From: Saprospiraceae bacterium
Lineage (GTDB): Bacteria > Bacteroidota > Bacteroidia > Chitinophagales > Saprospiraceae
Direction of reading: 5' to 3'
Length of the DNA stretch: 64,000 nt
NCBI GenBank assembly: GCA_020628645.1
Contig: JAHDES010000009.1
Coordinates: forward strand, 1-64,000
Made by a program: the position numbers and the translations under genes. A model generated the notes under the pieces. It saw only the letters and a program-made list of their open reading frames with translations. It was not told the origin of the DNA and ran no database searches. The stretch's first letter is position 1. Every line of letters begins with the position of its first letter. Positions 25,993 through 35,112 of this stretch are shown in pieces.

Positions 25993-26814
25993 TTGAAAAA
26001 CTTAAAAGGAAAAATCGTTGCCTTAACGGGAGCAGGCTCTGGTATTGGTCGTGCTTTGGCTATCGCACTCGCAAAAGAAGGATGTCATCTTGCGCTCACT
26101 GATATCCATGAACAAAATCTGGCTGAAACTTGCCGTTTATTGAATTCCGATATAGAAATCCGACAACATATTTTTGATGCAGGAGATCGAGAAGCCGTTT
26201 ATAAATTTGCAGAGCATGTGGTGGGGGATTTTGGAAAAGTTGATATAATCATGAATAATGCAGGAGTGGCCTTAGGAAAAATGACCGCAGAAGAAGTAAG
26301 TTATGAAGATTTTGAGTGGCTGATGCAGATTAATTTTTGGGGCATGGTGTACGGCACAAAAGCATTTTTACCCATCTTAAAAGAACAAAAAGAAGCAGCT
26401 GTTGTCAATATTTCTAGTCTTTTTGGTTTGTCAGGTATTGCTTGGCAATCGGCTTATTGTTCCTCAAAATTTGCCATTCGAGGATTTACAGAATCCTTGT
26501 ATATGGAAGCTTTACATGCCTTTCCTCATGTGCAAATTCATTCTGTACATCCAGGAGGAATTCAAACCAATATTGTTAAAAACTCTCGTTGGAAAAACAC
26601 CAAATTTAGTGAAGAAGAACGAGCGGAAATGAATCGCCGTTTTGAAAAACAATTCATTACTACTCCCGAAAAAGCAGCTAAAGAAATAATCACAGGTGTT
26701 AAAAAGAATAAAATGCGCATCATTGTGGGAAAAGACGCTCGATTTGCAGACAAAATGATTCGTTTTTTTCCAAATATCGTAATCAAACAAATTTTAAAAC
26801 GCTTACCAAAGTAA
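25993..26814 (+). CDS. Short-chain dehydrogenase (SDR), TTG start
   Basis: 273 residues. The likely start is TTG (25993), because MKNLKGKIVALTGAGSGIGRA begins the Rossmann fold immediately and no ATG or GTG is available nearby. NNAG (~89), ISSLFG Ser and YCSSKFA are intact. The C-terminus (about 200-273) is extended and basic, TGVKKNKMRIIVGKDARFADK, as in the group of acyl-glycerone/diacyl-type SDRs. It sits 17 bp after the previous SDR. The substrate is unknown. Confidence 0.85.
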   Translation: MKNLKGKIVALTGAGSGIGRALAIALAKEGCHLALTDIHEQNLAETCRLLNSDIEIRQHIFDAGDREAVYKFAEHVVGDFGKVDIIMNNAGVALGKMTAEEVSYEDFEWLMQINFWGMVYGTKAFLPILKEQKEAAVVNISSLFGLSGIAWQSAYCSSKFAIRGFTESLYMEALHAFPHVQIHSVHPGGIQTNIVKNSRWKNTKFSEEERAEMNRRFEKQFITTPEKAAKEIITGVKKNKMRIIVGKDARFADKMIRFFPNIVIKQILKRLPK

Positions 26815-26910
26815 AATAAATCTACTAAAAAAAACCTCCCCTAACTGAATAGAGAAGGTCTTTATCGGTTTTTGAATATTTTATTATCAAGATTCTAGAT
26901 AGTTAGACCT

Positions 26911-26956
26911 TAGATATTTAGACTATTCCTTACTTAAATGAAAAGTCTAAAATCTA
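26911..26956. terminator. Hairpin between convergent SDR and dnaK genes
   Basis: TAGATATTTAGACT (26911-26924) pairs with AGTCTAAAATCTA (26944-26956) with one bulge. It lies between the stop of the SDR gene (26814) and the stop of dnaK (26983), where a bidirectional end is expected. It has no good T-run, so the call is only moderate. Confidence 0.35.
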
Positions 26957-26982
26957 ATAATCTATATTCTAGCAATCTAAGA

Positions 26983-28905
26983 TTACTTATCTACCTCTTC
27001 AAATTCTACATCTTGCACATCTTCTGCTGAGCCAGCATCATCACTTCCAGCGTCTGCATTCGCTTGATCTTGCGCTCCTTCTTCAGGATTTGCACCTGCT
27101 TGCTGTTGTGCTTGATACATATCTTGGCTCGCTGCTTGCCATGCGGCATTTAATTTTTCAGTAGCAGCATCCATTCTGTCCATGTCTTGTGCCTGATGCG
27201 CTTCTTTTAGTTCAGCGGCAGCCGTTTCGATGGCTCCTTTTTTATCTTCAGGAATTTTATCACCAAATTCTTTGATTTGTTTCTCCGTTTGGAAGATTAA
27301 GGTATCAGCAGCATTGAGTTTATCAATTTTTTCGCGTTCTTGACGATCTGAATCTGCATTTGCTTCTGCTTCAGCCTTCATCTTAGCAATTTCATCTTTA
27401 GATAAACCTGTAGATGCTTCAATACGGATCGATTGCTCTTTTCCTGTTCCTTTATCTTTCGCAGATACACTCAAAATACCATTCGCATCCATATCAAAAG
27501 ATACTTCCACTTGAGGAACCCCACGAGGTGCTGGAGGAATATCATTTAAAATAAAACGTCCTACGGTACGATTGTCTCTTGCCATTGGACGTTCCCCTTG
27601 TAAGATATGAATCTCTACAGAAGGTTGATTATCAGAGGCAGTAGAATATACTTTCGATTTTTTTGTAGGAATAGTCGAGTTTGCTTCAATCACTACATCA
27701 TAAACTCCACCCATCGTTTCGATACCTAAAGAAAGCGGCGTAACATCCAGTAATAAGACATCTTGTACATCACCACTTAGTACTCCACCTTGAATAGAAG
27801 CACCAATCGCTACTACTTCATCAGGATTTACTCCTTTATTTGGTTTTTTACCGAAGAATTCTTCAACCGCTTGCTGAATACGAGGAATACGTGTAGAACC
27901 TCCTACCAAAATGATCTCATCAATTTCGTTCTTTGACAAACCAGAATCTTTTAATGCTTCCGCACAAGGCTTTAAGGTACGCTGTACTAAATCATCTGCT
28001 AATTGCTCAAATTTAGCACGAGATAATTTTAATACTAAGTGCTTAGGCACACCATCAACTGCAGTAATATAAGGCAAATTGATTTCAGTTTCAGAAGAAG
28101 ACGACAATTCAATTTTTGCTTTTTCTGCTGCATCTTTTAATCGTTGTAATGCCATAGGATCTTTACGAAGATCAATTGCTTCTTGCGATTTGAAAGAATC
28201 TGCTAACCATTCTATAATTACATGATCGAAGTCATCCCCACCAAGGTGAGTATCTCCATTGGTAGATTTTACTTCAAATACTCCATCTCCTAATTCCAAG
28301 ATAGAAATATCAAACGTTCCACCTCCTAAATCGTATACGGCGATGGTCATGTCTTTATCACGCTTATCCAAACCATACGCCAAAGCAGCGGCTGTAGGCT
28401 CATTGATAATACGTTTTACGGTTAAACCAGCTACTTCACCCGCTTCTTTTGTGGCTTGACGCTGAGAATCATTGAAATAAGCAGGAACAGTCACTACCGC
28501 TTCTGTAACTTCTGTACCTAAGAAATCTTCAGCTACTTTCTTCATTTTTTGAAGTACCATCGCAGAAATTTCTTGAGGCGTATATAAACGTCCATCTATA
28601 TCTACTCTAGATGTATCATTATCTCCTTTTACTACTTTATAAGCCATACGACTTGCTTCCTTGGTCATTTCGCTATAGCGAGTACCCATAAATCGTTTGA
28701 TGGAAGAAATCGTACGTGTTGGATTGGTGATGGCTTGACGTTTAGCAGGGTCTCCAATTTTGCGTTCGCCATTATCCATAAAAGCGACAACAGAAGGAGT
28801 CGTACGACGCCCTTCATCATTTGCAATAACTACAGGTTCGTTCCCCTCCATAACAGCTACACAGGAGTTGGTCGTTCCTAAGTCGATACCAATAATTTTA
28901 CCCAT
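26983..28905 (-). CDS. dnaK: Hsp70 chaperone DnaK
   Basis: 640 residues, a normal full-length DnaK. The nucleotide-binding domain (about 1-385) has [12 protein letters not shown] at the start, then [26 protein letters not shown] and [12 protein letters not shown]. The substrate-binding domain (about 390-510) follows, then a helical lid and an acidic low-complexity tail ending [12 protein letters not shown], typical of Bacteroidota. It folds proteins with DnaJ and GrpE, which are not adjacent here. No CIRCE-type operator was seen upstream. Confidence 0.98.
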   Translation of the reverse strand: MGKIIGIDLGTTNSCVAVMEGNEPVVIANDEGRRTTPSVVAFMDNGERKIGDPAKRQAITNPTRTISSIKRFMGTRYSEMTKEASRMAYKVVKGDNDTSRVDIDGRLYTPQEISAMVLQKMKKVAEDFLGTEVTEAVVTVPAYFNDSQRQATKEAGEVAGLTVKRIINEPTAAALAYGLDKRDKDMTIAVYDLGGGTFDISILELGDGVFEVKSTNGDTHLGGDDFDHVIIEWLADSFKSQEAIDLRKDPMALQRLKDAAEKAKIELSSSSETEINLPYITAVDGVPKHLVLKLSRAKFEQLADDLVQRTLKPCAEALKDSGLSKNEIDEIILVGGSTRIPRIQQAVEEFFGKKPNKGVNPDEVVAIGASIQGGVLSGDVQDVLLLDVTPLSLGIETMGGVYDVVIEANSTIPTKKSKVYSTASDNQPSVEIHILQGERPMARDNRTVGRFILNDIPPAPRGVPQVEVSFDMDANGILSVSAKDKGTGKEQSIRIEASTGLSKDEIAKMKAEAEANADSDRQEREKIDKLNAADTLIFQTEKQIKEFGDKIPEDKKGAIETAAAELKEAHQAQDMDRMDAATEKLNAAWQAASQDMYQAQQQAGANPEEGAQDQANADAGSDDAGSAEDVQDVEFEEVDK

Positions 28906-29025
28906 TTTCTATTTAATTTTTGTTTTGAATTTACAAATTTGAATGAATCGGTTCATACTATAAAGTTCATCCGATTTTTAATATACAATAAGGTAGTATC
29001 AATGGATATGCCAATGCCAAAAAAG

Positions 29026-29040
29026 AGTCAGAATCTGACT
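29026..29040. terminator. Short hairpin upstream of dnaK
   Basis: AGTCAG-AAT-CTGACT. On the minus strand it is followed by CTTTTTT, so it could end the 182-residue zinc protein transcript before dnaK. The stem is only 6 bp, so the call is weak. Confidence 0.35.
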
Positions 29041-29128
29041 TTTTGTACAAAAAATTAACGATTTGAAGCTAAGACCTGTCAGCTTGGAAGAATGAGAAAT
29101 GACAAAACGGCAGGTATTGAGAATATAT

Positions 29129-29677
29129 TTACTTGACTTTATCTAATTCAATATTTATTAATTGGATTAATTCAGAAAAGCGATTGATATAATCCTTTAC
29201 GTTTTCTGTTTTATACATAGCGTCCCTATTTTCAAGTCGTTTTTGAAAATAGTCGCGTCGTTTCAAAAGGTAACGAATATAGTCTTTTTTCTTTTTAGGG
29301 ATGTATCCGATGCCATTACAACCACAGGTATGAAAGTTTTTTCCAATGCTATGCAATCCTTTAATGATTTCCCATTCTTTAACTTTATTTTTCTTTGGGG
29401 CTTTAAAGTCTAAGCCCATATCTACCATCAGTTGTTGACAATCAGGACATTTTTCTTTGCGATTTTTGTACTTATTTTCTAAATCGTTGACAAGAATAGG
29501 ATTCTCTTTAACAAATTTATTTCTTTGTCCAGTATTAATATTCCAAAATGCCTTCTTATAATTTTCCCAATCTCCATTCTTTATCGCTAAATCCTCAATA
29601 GGAAGTTTCTTAAATGTTTTTCTACAATCGAAACAAACAAAGTGAATCTTGTAGGTTTTAAACGCATATCGACACAT
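29129..29677 (-). CDS. Zinc-ribbon protein of unknown function
   Basis: 182 residues. Three pairs of cysteines: C15/C18 in VCFDCRKTFK, C77/C80 in KCPDCQQLMVDMGLDFKAPKK, and C118/C120 near TCGCNGIG. The start MCRYAFKTYKIHFVCFDCRKTF is shared by a short zinc-ribbon family found in diverse bacteria, in which the CPxC...MxDMGxDFKAPKK block follows soon after. Here the two ribbon halves are split by a roughly 55-residue insert (about 20-75) and the C-terminus is a basic coiled segment. The function is unknown; it may bind nucleic acid or a ribosome-linked partner. It reads toward dnaK. Confidence 0.7.
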   Translation of the reverse strand: MCRYAFKTYKIHFVCFDCRKTFKKLPIEDLAIKNGDWENYKKAFWNINTGQRNKFVKENPILVNDLENKYKNRKEKCPDCQQLMVDMGLDFKAPKKNKVKEWEIIKGLHSIGKNFHTCGCNGIGYIPKKKKDYIRYLLKRRDYFQKRLENRDAMYKTENVKDYINRFSELIQLINIELDKVK

Positions 29678-29705
29678 GATAATGTAGTAGAATTAGTTTC
29701 AACAA

Positions 29706-30152
29706 CTAACGATTTGCCCAATATTTGAGTTCCACCTCTACCATCATATTATCTTCATTAAACTCAAAACTGGCTTCTGAGAATTGTGGTTCACTCCATT
29801 TCGCACGTACGTGTTTGTAAAAGCCATAGGGTTCTTTTGGTACGCCGAAGAAGTTTTTATCGAGATAGGTATTACTATTTTTGTCGTGATAGACAGCCAC
29901 TGCATACGTTCCAAATGGAATATCGGTCATGATGAACTCCTGACTATTTAATTGTTTGACTGGAAAAATTTCTCCTTTCAAAAATTTCCCTCGTTCCAGA
30001 AAAACTTCAGGATCATGAAATACTCCAATTAAAATATCTCCTTCGATATCCTCAATATTGGTTACTTTAACTTTTATCTGTCCATGTGTACTTACTGAAT
30101 TGGGAGAAAGTATAAAAGAATTTAAAAAAGCAAAGAAAAGAAGCGTATGCAT
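29706..30152 (-). CDS. DUF2141 family secreted protein
   Basis: 148 residues with an N-terminal hydrophobic signal (about 1-18), then IKVKVTNIEDIEGDILIGVFHDPE and the family signature DIPFGTYAVAVYHDKNSN...FGVPKEPYGF. DUF2141 proteins are small Ig-like periplasmic or secreted proteins of Bacteroidota and Proteobacteria with no known activity. No operon partner can be named. The next gene upstream, DedA, is divergent. Confidence 0.82.
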   Translation of the reverse strand: MHTLLFFAFLNSFILSPNSVSTHGQIKVKVTNIEDIEGDILIGVFHDPEVFLERGKFLKGEIFPVKQLNSQEFIMTDIPFGTYAVAVYHDKNSNTYLDKNFFGVPKEPYGFYKHVRAKWSEPQFSEASFEFNEDNMMVEVELKYWANR

Positions 30153-30279
30153 AATAAGTAGTTCAAGTTTGTAGTAAAATTAAGTCAGAAGAATTTCTTT
30201 TTGCTCGTTTCAACTTATCAAATCAATATTTGTTCCTATTTTGCGAGCTAATTTACAAAATCAATTGTAATCCTAACGA

Positions 30280-30918
30280 ATGGATAGCATTATAGATTTA
30301 ATTACGAATACCGATGAGAGTATATTGTATCTAATGCAAGAATATGGTCAAATGATCTATATTATCTTGTTTCTCATCATTTTTTCGGAAACTGGACTGG
30401 TTATTTTTCCTTTTTTACCAGGTGATGCGCTTTTACTTTCTGTAGGCGTGATTTCGGCGAGTACGGATTTGGATGTAAAGATATTAGTGCCTTCCTTGAT
30501 TGTTGCTGCGATATTAGGAAATTTATCCAATTACTTCATTGGTAAATATGTGGGGCATCGTTTTATGCAATTTGAGAATAAACGCTTCCAATCTTATCTA
30601 CAACAAACGCAAGAATTTTATGACAAACATGGAGGCAAAGCAGTAGCCTACAGTCGTTTCTTTCCTATTTTCCGAACCTACGTTCCTTTTGTAGCGGGTG
30701 TTACAAGAATGAATTTTGGGGCATTTAATTTATACAATGTCGTGGGTGGAGCAGTCTGGGTATTAATCTTTGTTTTAGGTGGATTTTTATTAGGCGATCA
30801 ACCATGGTTTAAAGATAATTTTGCCTTTTTCTTCACTTTATTATTAGCGTTAACGCTTGTTCCTTTTATTTATGGAGCTTATAAAAAATGGCAAAGTAGC
30901 CGAAAAAAAAGTAAATAA
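30280..30918 (+). CDS. DedA family membrane protein
   Basis: 212 residues with about five or six membrane segments. The signature is ETGLVIFPFLPGDALLLSVG, then the arginine-bearing GGKAVAYSRFFPIFRTYVPFVAGVTRMNF. DedA/VTT proteins help maintain lipid carrier recycling, membrane potential and envelope integrity; several act as undecaprenyl-phosphate flippases. The acidic and basic residues known to be needed (E and D near the first hairpin, R in SRFFPIFRTY) are present. Confidence 0.9.
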   Translation: MDSIIDLITNTDESILYLMQEYGQMIYIILFLIIFSETGLVIFPFLPGDALLLSVGVISASTDLDVKILVPSLIVAAILGNLSNYFIGKYVGHRFMQFENKRFQSYLQQTQEFYDKHGGKAVAYSRFFPIFRTYVPFVAGVTRMNFGAFNLYNVVGGAVWVLIFVLGGFLLGDQPWFKDNFAFFFTLLLALTLVPFIYGAYKKWQSSRKKSK

Positions 30919-31017
30919 TTTATTGGTTTTCCGATAAATAGTTAAATTAGTCTTACCAAATGAATATTCCGTCTTTTTATTAAAACGGAGAAAAATTCTC
31001 TAAAAAACCAATTTCTC

Positions 31018-31743
31018 ATGAAAAACAACCTACTCATTTTTCTAATCTCTTTATTTTCTATTTCATTATTTTCTCAATCAGGTTTAGTGGTTCAAGTCGG
31101 TGCATTTGCAGAAGCAGTGCCACTATCTTATTTTGAAGGACAAGAAGGGGTATATTTATTTAAAGATCATAATGCTATTTATCATTATTACATCAATGCT
31201 AAAGATATGCCTGATGCCCAAAGGATACAATCCAATGCAACAACTGCTGGATTTAATGCTTATGTAATCAATCTTACCGAAATTCAGCAACAATGTAGCC
31301 TTACTTGCGGGGTAACTCCTCAATCCTTACGTTCTATTTTCTTTGATTTTGATCAATCTTTTTTAAGAACTGCCTCAAAAAGTGAATTGGATAAATTATA
31401 TCAAATTTTGAGTGCCAATTCTTCCTATACAACAGAACTGCGAGCGCATACTGATTTTAAAGGGAGTAATGCTTATAATGATGCGCTATCTATCCGTCGT
31501 GCTGAATCTGCCAAACAATATTTAATGCAAAGAGGAATTACTTCTAGTCGAATTAGAACTAGCACTTATGGAGAGGTAGACCCCATTGCGAAAAATGCGC
31601 TGGAGAATGGTGCTGATACTGAAGAAGGACGACAATTGAATCGTAGAGTAGAATTGGTTGTATTTGATGGCAATAACAATCAATTAAATGGCATGGTCGA
31701 AGAAATTCAAGTTCCTGATTATTTAGAAGCCAATAAAAATTAA
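31018..31743 (+). CDS. OmpA-type envelope protein with N-terminal SPOR-like domain
   Basis: 241 residues with a signal peptide (to about residue 20, LFSQS). Residues 22-90 (LVVQVGAFAEAVPLSYFEG..VYLFKDHNAIYHYYI) look like an SPOR-type peptidoglycan-binding domain. Residues ~100-225 form an OmpA C-terminal domain: SIFFDFDQSFLRTASKSELDKL, LRAHTDFKGSNAYNDALSIRRA and LNRRVELVVF. Both bind peptidoglycan, so it is a periplasmic tether. A DTEEGRQLNRR end is normal. It is convergent with the NUDIX gene, sharing 4 bp at the 3' ends. Confidence 0.82.
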   Translation: MKNNLLIFLISLFSISLFSQSGLVVQVGAFAEAVPLSYFEGQEGVYLFKDHNAIYHYYINAKDMPDAQRIQSNATTAGFNAYVINLTEIQQQCSLTCGVTPQSLRSIFFDFDQSFLRTASKSELDKLYQILSANSSYTTELRAHTDFKGSNAYNDALSIRRAESAKQYLMQRGITSSRIRTSTYGEVDPIAKNALENGADTEEGRQLNRRVELVVFDGNNNQLNGMVEEIQVPDYLEANKN

Positions 31744-32261
31744 AGCCATTTCAGATGATCTAATGCCAAATAAGCAGTGGCTACATTGACAAATTGTGGA
31801 TCATCTGTTTCTTTGATATAGCGTTTAAATTCATCTAAAGGCATTGTAAAAGTGGTAATTTCCTCTGCTTCATCTAATTGAGGAGCTTGCAAATACCTAC
31901 AATCAGTCGCTACTAAACAATAATGGTTTTCGGTAGAATAAGCAGTACGTAATCGTTTGAGTAAAGTGATTTTGCCAGCTTTATAACCTGTTTCTTCTAA
32001 TAACTCTCGTCGGGCGGCTTGTTCGGGTGTTTCAGTTGCATCAATATAACCTTCACTAAAACTGACTAATTCTTGTTCGGGACCTGGTCGAAATTGACGA
32101 ACGAGAATCGCTTCTTGATCTTTGGTAAAAGCTGCTACTGTTACATAATCTCCATTTTCTACTACATCAAATGTAATGGGTGTATCTGCTTTATTAAGAT
32201 AGGTCTTATGAATGATGTTTCGCCATCCTTTATAAGCGTATTGCTCTTTGATCTTTTGCAC
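31740..32261 (-). CDS. NUDIX hydrolase
   Basis: 173 residues. The Nudix box GYIDATETPEQAARRELLEETG (around residues 66-87) is complete, with the catalytic REXXEE core. It hydrolyses a nucleoside diphosphate linked to another group; sequence features around the box (LVRQFRPGPEQELVSF) suggest ADP-ribose or nucleotide-sugar pyrophosphatase activity, but this is inference. It is cytosolic. Its upstream region (32262-32339) is shared with the divergent cobalamin adenosyltransferase gene. Confidence 0.85.
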   Translation of the reverse strand: MQKIKEQYAYKGWRNIIHKTYLNKADTPITFDVVENGDYVTVAAFTKDQEAILVRQFRPGPEQELVSFSEGYIDATETPEQAARRELLEETGYKAGKITLLKRLRTAYSTENHYCLVATDCRYLQAPQLDEAEEITTFTMPLDEFKRYIKETDDPQFVNVATAYLALDHLKWL

Positions 32262-32339
32262 TTTTTTTGGGCAAAGATAAATCCCAAAGTCTATTTTTTG
32301 CGTTTGATTTATGTAATTTGTGTTAAAATAAACAAATCA

Positions 32340-32891
32340 ATGGCATTTAAGATTTATACCAAAACTGGCGACAAAGGAGAAACTGGATTGTTCGGAGGAG
32401 CACGTCTTCCTAAAAATCATATTCGAATCGAAGCCTACGGAACAGTGGACGAATTAAATTCTTTCATTGGTTTAGTGCGCGATCATGTTTCTAATGATGA
32501 TATTCGGCAGGAATTAAAAACGATCCAAAATCGCTTGTTTACGATTGGGGCGAGTTTGGCGAGTGACCCTTCTAAAAATATGAGTACACCTGATATTTTG
32601 GAAAGCGATATTAGCCTCCTAGAAAATGCGATGGATCGAATGGATGAAGCCCTTCCTCCCTTGAAAAATTTCATCTTACCGGGTGGACATCCTACGGTAT
32701 CTTATTGTCATGTGGCTCGATGTGTTTGTCGTCGTGCGGAACGAATGACCGTCGCTTTGCATCAGTTAGAAGAGGTAGATGATATATTAATCCAATATTT
32801 GAATCGATTGTCCGATTATCTTTTTATTTTAGGACGTTATCTGGCTTTAACATTAGAGATTGAAGAAGTGATTTGGGAAAGTAGAAAATAA
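32340..32891 (+). CDS. Cob(I)alamin adenosyltransferase, PduO type
   Basis: 183 residues. The start is the ATG of MAFKIYTKTGDKGETGLFGG, because this is the conserved family start; the longer in-frame extension reading into the divergent gene is rejected. The TGDKGETGLFGG loop binds ATP, and the four-helix bundle contains EAYGTVDELNSFIG, FILPGGHPTVSYCHVARCVCRRAER and LNRLSDYLFILGRY. It adenosylates cob(I)alamin to coenzyme B12. No other B12 genes are adjacent. Confidence 0.92.
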   Translation: MAFKIYTKTGDKGETGLFGGARLPKNHIRIEAYGTVDELNSFIGLVRDHVSNDDIRQELKTIQNRLFTIGASLASDPSKNMSTPDILESDISLLENAMDRMDEALPPLKNFILPGGHPTVSYCHVARCVCRRAERMTVALHQLEEVDDILIQYLNRLSDYLFILGRYLALTLEIEEVIWESRK

Positions 32892-32909
32892 TAAATGATA
32901 AAAGGAGTA

Positions 32910-32966
32910 GGACAGGCTTTAGCTTGTTTAAATAATTTACTTCACCGTACAGACTAAAGTCTGTCC
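32910..32966. repeat. Imperfect inverted repeat between the B12 and HD genes
   Basis: GGACAGGCTTTAGCTTGT at 32910-32927 is the imperfect inverse of ACAGACTAAAGTCTGTCC at 32949-32966, leaving about 20 bp between. It may be a structured repeat or a terminator for the adenosyltransferase gene; it lacks a T-run. Confidence 0.5.
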
Positions 32967-32992
32967 AACTATATTTAATTCCAACTTTATCT

Positions 32993-35062
32993 GTGAGAAA
33001 AACACTTCAACAAGTTCCTACATTTCTAAAACTAGTACTCATTCTAGCGGTGATCTTGTTTATCAGTTACTTAGCACCGAATGAAGAGGCTGTTTTTCCC
33101 TATCAATTTGAACAAGGTGCAAGATGGGAACATCCCAATTTAGTGGCTGATTTTGATTTTAAGCTCTATAAAACCCAAGAAGAAATCCAAAAAGAACGGG
33201 ATTCTATTACTGGCAAGTTTAGTCCATTTTACGAACTTTCTCCAGCTATTCATGAAAAAGTAAAAGAAGAATTTGTAACTCTTTTTGGTAATCGTTTAAA
33301 TAATGCCATCCAAGAAAATCAATTTTTAGATGTACAAAATAATGCTCGCGCTTATTTTGATTATGGCAATCAACTCCTTGAAAAATATTATAAAAATGGG
33401 ATAATTGAGTTAGATGCTCTACATCAATCAGAGGCACAACTTAGCTCTATTTCAGTTTACAGAGAAGGGGGCTCCGTACAGGTGATAAGTAGCGGTGATT
33501 TACGGACAAAAGATCAAGTACTTTCCTTAATTGGTGATGATCTCCCCTACTCTTCTTTAAAGGAGCCAGAATTTTTATTGCCTATTTTAATGCAAGTAAT
33601 TCAACCAAATCTACAATACAATGACGTTCAAAGTCAGCGTGTTTTGAATACTCGACTAAGCAATTATTCAGCCGTAAAAGATAGTATTCAAATGGGGACG
33701 ATTTTGGCAAAAAAGAATCAAATTCTCAATTTTAAGGATTATCAACAACTATTGTCCTATAAAAAGGCATTCATTAATCGGCAACAAGGAGGTCGATCTT
33801 TTTGGGGAATTTGGATCGGCTATTTTTTATTGTGTTTTTTATTAATTGGGGCTTTGATAGCTTATTTATTGGTCAATGACCGTAATTATTTTATCTCTTT
33901 ACGACACTTGCTCTTTATTTTGATTTGGTTTGTCATTTTTCCGTATTTGATTTATTTCATGGAAGGGGCTGCGCCTTTAAGTACGTATTTAGTACCACTT
34001 TGTATTGTTCCTATCTTGTTAAAGGCATTTTACAATGAACGCTTGGCTTTATTTACCCATACGATATTAGTGTTGGTAGCCAGTTTTTTGACTAAGTTGG
34101 GTTATGAATTTACGTTTATTCAGCTATTTGCAGGAATCGTTACGGTCTTTGTCTATCGAGATAGTAAAGATTGGAAGGCCTTTTTCTTGACAATTGGGTA
34201 CATGTTAGCGGCTTATGGTTTGGCATATTTAGGATTGAGTTTGATAAAAGAAGGCAATTTATCTCATCTCGATCCATCCATTTTATCTGCTTTCGTAGGA
34301 AATGCTATTTTGTGTTTAATTGCTTATCCTTTGATACCTTTATTGGAGCGAGTTTTTGGTTTCATCTCCGCGATTAGTTTGTTTGAATTGGCAGATGTAA
34401 ATCGTCCTTTATTAAAAGAACTCGCAGAAAAAGCTTCTGGCACTTATCAACATTCCTTACAAGTCGCTAATTTAGCAGAGAAAGCAGCGGATGCCATTGG
34501 AGCCAATGCTTTATTGGTTCGGGTGGGCGCATTATACCATGATATTGGTAAATTGAAAAATGCCAACTATTTTATAGAAAATCAAGATGGAGAAAATCCT
34601 CACGATACAAAAACACCTTTAGAAAGTACTAAAATTATTATCAAGCATGTAATTGATGGTGTACAATTAGGGAAGCAATACACTTTACCTCCACCCATCA
34701 TCCGTTTCATCCAAACGCATCATGGGCAAACGCAAGTGGCGTATTTTTATCATCAACAACTTAAAAAAGATCCTTCCCATAATTTTGATGCAAACCTTTT
34801 TCGCTACCCAGGCCCTAAAGTCAAAACGAAAGAAGAAACGATTCTTTTACTTGCCGATTCGATTGAGGCGGCTGCCAAAAGTTTACAACAACCTACTTTG
34901 GAACAAATAGAAATGTTGATAGATAAAATAGTAGCTGCAAAAATTGAAGATCATCAATTGGAAGAATCCGAACTCTCTTTTAAAGAATTGGAACATTGTA
35001 CCATAGTTTTTAAACAAGTAGTAAAAACTATACATCATTCAAGAATAGTATACCCCAAATAA
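32993..35062 (+). CDS. 7TM-HD phosphodiesterase, PgpH-like
   Basis: 689 residues, GTG start at 32993. An N-terminal anchor helix (about 12-28) is followed by an extracellular/periplasmic 7TMR-HDED domain (about 30-250, containing SITGKFSPFYELSP). Then come seven membrane helices (about 270-460) and a cytoplasmic HD domain with HSLQVANLAEKA and LYHDIGKLKN, plus HHGQTQVAYFY. PgpH-type enzymes degrade c-di-AMP; the domain order matches. The second messenger is inferred from the family. The gene is followed at 51 bp by the large ATPase gene on the same strand. Confidence 0.88.
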   Translation: MRKTLQQVPTFLKLVLILAVILFISYLAPNEEAVFPYQFEQGARWEHPNLVADFDFKLYKTQEEIQKERDSITGKFSPFYELSPAIHEKVKEEFVTLFGNRLNNAIQENQFLDVQNNARAYFDYGNQLLEKYYKNGIIELDALHQSEAQLSSISVYREGGSVQVISSGDLRTKDQVLSLIGDDLPYSSLKEPEFLLPILMQVIQPNLQYNDVQSQRVLNTRLSNYSAVKDSIQMGTILAKKNQILNFKDYQQLLSYKKAFINRQQGGRSFWGIWIGYFLLCFLLIGALIAYLLVNDRNYFISLRHLLFILIWFVIFPYLIYFMEGAAPLSTYLVPLCIVPILLKAFYNERLALFTHTILVLVASFLTKLGYEFTFIQLFAGIVTVFVYRDSKDWKAFFLTIGYMLAAYGLAYLGLSLIKEGNLSHLDPSILSAFVGNAILCLIAYPLIPLLERVFGFISAISLFELADVNRPLLKELAEKASGTYQHSLQVANLAEKAADAIGANALLVRVGALYHDIGKLKNANYFIENQDGENPHDTKTPLESTKIIIKHVIDGVQLGKQYTLPPPIIRFIQTHHGQTQVAYFYHQQLKKDPSHNFDANLFRYPGPKVKTKEETILLLADSIEAAAKSLQQPTLEQIEMLIDKIVAAKIEDHQLEESELSFKELEHCTIVFKQVVKTIHHSRIVYPK

Positions 35063-35112
35063 GTTTTTCTGAAATAAATTTCTTTCTATCTTTAGCAAGA
35101 ATTTCGTAAAGC

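Noticed and set aside
28906-29030. CIRCE-type heat-shock operator before dnaK
   Set aside because: No matching long inverted repeat with a nine-base spacer was found.
32073-32339. Long in-frame extension before the cobalamin adenosyltransferase
   Set aside because: It overlaps the divergent NUDIX gene and lacks family similarity; the conserved start is at 32340.
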